From NCBI GenBank assembly GCA_949130485.1, contig OX422198.1:3884262-3948261 (forward strand): 64,000 nucleotides of DNA. The letters run 5' to 3'. A program made the position numbers and the translations under genes. Under the pieces are notes generated by a model, which ran no database searches, was not told where the DNA came from, and worked only from the letters and a program-made list of their open reading frames with translations. The DNA is from Agelas oroides. Lineage: Eukaryota; Porifera; Demospongiae; Agelasida; Agelasidae. Of this stretch, positions 48,278 to 64,000 are shown in pieces. Every line of letters starts with the position of its first letter. The first letter of the stretch is position 1.

Positions 48278-48560
48278 TTAACCCCAAGGTTGCTTTCTTG
48301 TAAACATTACATAAGGTTTGTTTACAGCATGCATAGAATGGTCAATGCAACCTACTGCATCCAAGAGGCCACCAATCATGGTCATCTACGTTGTGTATTG
48401 CAATATTGACAGCAACGCTACTTCACTACATGTGGCTCAGGGTTAGTCCAGTTTCAACTCAACCAGACCACTTTATCCTCACTCGTGGCTTGCTTGGCAT
48501 CGCCAATTAGTGCCATGGGATACGCTAAATTCACCCATTTAGAAAACAGAAATAATTAAT

Positions 48561-49283
48561 TATCTACGTTTAACCCCTTTGATACGAGTAAGTACAATGT
48601 CAATAAAGAAAGACAACATCAGTCGTAGAATGAGATCCCTGGGCCATGTGTTGGTGTTCTCTATCTGCTGCAATACTGGCACTGGGACAGCAGGTAAAGC
48701 TGTTCCTGAAGGTGCTTTGAATAGCCATTTTGAAGCCTCTGGGTCAGCCTCTGGGTATGGAATGAAAGGAAAGTAGCTGGCTATCCAGGGGGATGGTGAC
48801 TTAAATTTCACATTGTACTTAATCGTATCGAAGCTACAGTGTCTGTACTAAACATTTTACTTACAATATGGGTATCGTCTTGTAGGTCTTTTAGCGCTCT
48901 ATCCATTGGTGAATGTTATATCATTATTGAAACATGTAAATCACCGTGTATATGGGCTGCTGAAATGTAATATTCATCACCGGTACTCTAGACCCACCAT
49001 TTTACAAATTCCCATAGTCCAGGGCATGCAAAGTAGTGTATCTATAGGCTGTATATGTATACCCAGCTACTTGTTTTTCAATTCCATACCCAGAGGCTGA
49101 CCCAGAGGCTTCAAAATGGCTATTCAAAGCACCTTCAGGAACAGCTTTACCTGCTGTCCCAGTGCCAGTATTGCAGCAGATAGAGAACACCAACACATGG
49201 CCCAAGGATCTCATTCTACGACTGATGTCGTCTTTCTTTATTGACATTGTACTTACTCGTATCAAAGGGGTTAAACGTAGATA
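48561..49283. mobile_element. 723-bp foldback with 203-base arms
   Basis: 48,561-48,763 and 49,081-49,283 are inverted copies with very few differences (one near GACAACATC versus GACGACATC). The arms stay open in two frames for over 60 codons (for example ALPAVPVPVLQQIENTNTWP). That could mean they were captured from a gene, or only that they are young. The middle 317 bases are non-coding. Confidence 0.85.
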
Positions 49284-49679
49284 AATCAGTATCCCGTACA
49301 GCATGGTACCCGTTCGCGCAAATTTCCACCCTTTTCGAACTTGGTCTCTGCACCAAAGTCCATGAAACGAACTGCGCATGCGTCAGTGGGTGGAGTTGTA
49401 CCCATGAACCCTAATAGCGAAGTTCAAATTTGCCACTGTGGTGTTGTAGTTGACAAAAGCAATTGGTTGGTCAACCACTATGTCATTTTTTAATGTGCGA
49501 AGGGGTGGTTTCTCAGAGTCACTGAAGCTATAGCTATACGCTGTTCAAGCTTTATAGAGTTCAAGGGTTTAACTCCACCCATCCACGCATGCGCGGTTCG
49601 TCAGCATGAACTTCGTGCAGAGACTATGTTCGAAAAGTGTGCAGAACTTCGCTACCCGTTCGTACTGAGTAGCAGTAGT

Positions 49680-49960
49680 AGAATGCAGTTGAGAGTGGAG
49701 CTAGTATGTAGAGAGAAGTAGAGTCCAGTGCAATTATGCAGAACAATAGTAGGATGAGTAATGTATGAGCAATGTCTGCAGAAGCAGGTAAAGCCATGGC
49801 AAAGAGTGGGGTAGAGTCAAGAGTGCATGATGACATCATTTTTATTGCAGAGTAATATATTGACACCATCATGTGCTCTTGGTAGAGTGAGGTATCATGG
49901 GGTAAAATCACACAGAATGCAGTTGAGTCCTGGCAAATTTGAGTAGAGTAAACAAAGCAC
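49680..49960. repeat. Second block of the purine-rich satellite
   Basis: 49,700-49,900 repeats 45,860-46,085 nearly in full, including GTAGGATGAGTAATGTATGA and the block CATGATGACATCATTTTTAT, so the satellite and its neighbours were duplicated over about 4 kb. Confidence 0.8.
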
Positions 49961-50179
49961 CCTGGTACTTCATCTCCTTGACAAGAGTACACTTGAGCCT
50001 GAGATTGTAGAACATTACCAGCAATGCTGTAGTCATGATCTTGCATCCATACAGACATACAGTGTTGGCTGGTCCACTACAACATTCACATTTTATACGT
50101 ATGCTACTGTAGGTTTTCACTCTACCAAAATGCATGTTAGCGACATTGTCTCAAACAAATAAGTAACTTAACGTTCATG

Positions 50180-63315
<13,136 letters not shown>

Positions 63316-64000
63316 CTGAAATGAAAGTATGTATAATAGCCATAATGGTAACTCGCTATCTAAGTTTATATATATATCGTTTAGTTGGTAATTTTCATGA
63401 CAAACACTGCCTTTACATGTTTTGCTTTTCTCCATGCAGGAAGCAGTTACAAAGACTGAATATAGCTAATATAACAAAACTATGACTACCTAGTTGGGGC
63501 AGTTGATTATACCCGAAGTTGTGTGTCGAGTGGGAGAGTACCAACACCAGCTGGCACATTGATGTTTATTACGTGAAATATTTTTCACACATAAAATGTG
63601 AAGTTAAAACGTAACAGGATATAGGAATGGGGCATTCATGGCTTAAATGGGTGGGGCATGCATGATTTAAATGGGAGGGGCATTTATGACTTAAATGGGT
63701 GGGGCATTTATGACTCAACAGGGGGGGCAGTTGTGGCAGAGTGAGTTATTGTTTTTGGGAGATATGCTCGAAAAACACTGGTCTTCAGGGGAGCACCCTT
63801 TCCGGTCATCGCATGACCACAGGTTTCGGTCCCTTTTAACTACCAACCCTAATCACCCTATCCAATCTAGGTTGTCACACCAGCCAAAACACTTAACTAA
63901 AATACAGTAACTCATCTTCATTGCACACCACACTACTTCAATCTTTCCTGTAATTAATGTTATGTATTACTGAGATGCCTTTTCAGTTGCAACTAACTGA
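63316..64000. other. Upstream intron or 5' flank of the SRCR gene
   Basis: No SRCR N-half or signal peptide is visible here, so the missing partner exon must lie beyond the window or be lost. 63,628-63,725 is a tandem repeat of about 27 bases (GGGGCATTTATGACTTAAAT), four units. Confidence 0.6.

Overview
The window is animal genomic DNA. The genes have many short exons with GT/AG introns, and the domains are metazoan: SRCR, AMOP-VWD, EGF, and an adhesion-type GPCR with HRM and GAIN/GPS. A sponge (demosponge) is my best guess, because a decayed multi-pass gene near 14 kb resembles a family I associate with sponge genomes. That placement is inference from memory, not a database result.

Layout. 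(1) 0.3-12.8 kb is copy A of a large segmental duplication and consists almost entirely of transposon debris. It holds a decayed pogo-type transposase, several foldback elements, and a 5.07-kb insertion at 7254-12323 with inverted ends and an 8-bp target duplication. (2) 12.8-24.9 kb is intergenic. It contains a perfect 85-bp palindrome, a broken multi-pass membrane gene, a LINE-like reverse transcriptase relic, a possible orphan exon, and many nested inverted-repeat elements. (3) 24,926-30,970, minus strand, is a complete adhesion GPCR gene. I model 19 exons and 701 codons that stay in frame throughout. (4) 31-37 kb is more inverted-repeat DNA with a LINE fragment. (5) 37.3-43.6 kb is copy B of the duplication. 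Comparing A with B gives filled and empty sites for three insertions. (6) 43.5-50 kb holds a retroelement relic, a purine-rich degenerate satellite carrying a Tigger-like MITE, a Mutator-like MITE and a foldback element. (7) 50,180 to at least 63,315, minus strand, is a large single-pass membrane protein gene whose 5' end lies beyond the window. I model 27 exons and about 2,220 residues.

The large gene encodes, from the N-terminal side, nine SRCR domains (one only half visible), IPT/TIG, AMOP, VWD with a C-terminal module, two EGF domains, a very long Thr/Asn/Asp repeat, one transmembrane helix and a short basic tail. Its core resembles the SUSD2/Mesh/MUC4 group. The SRCR array points to an adhesion or recognition receptor on a heavily glycosylated stalk. 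The adhesion GPCR is another surface receptor about 20 kb away on the same strand. Nothing in the sequence shows that the two work together.
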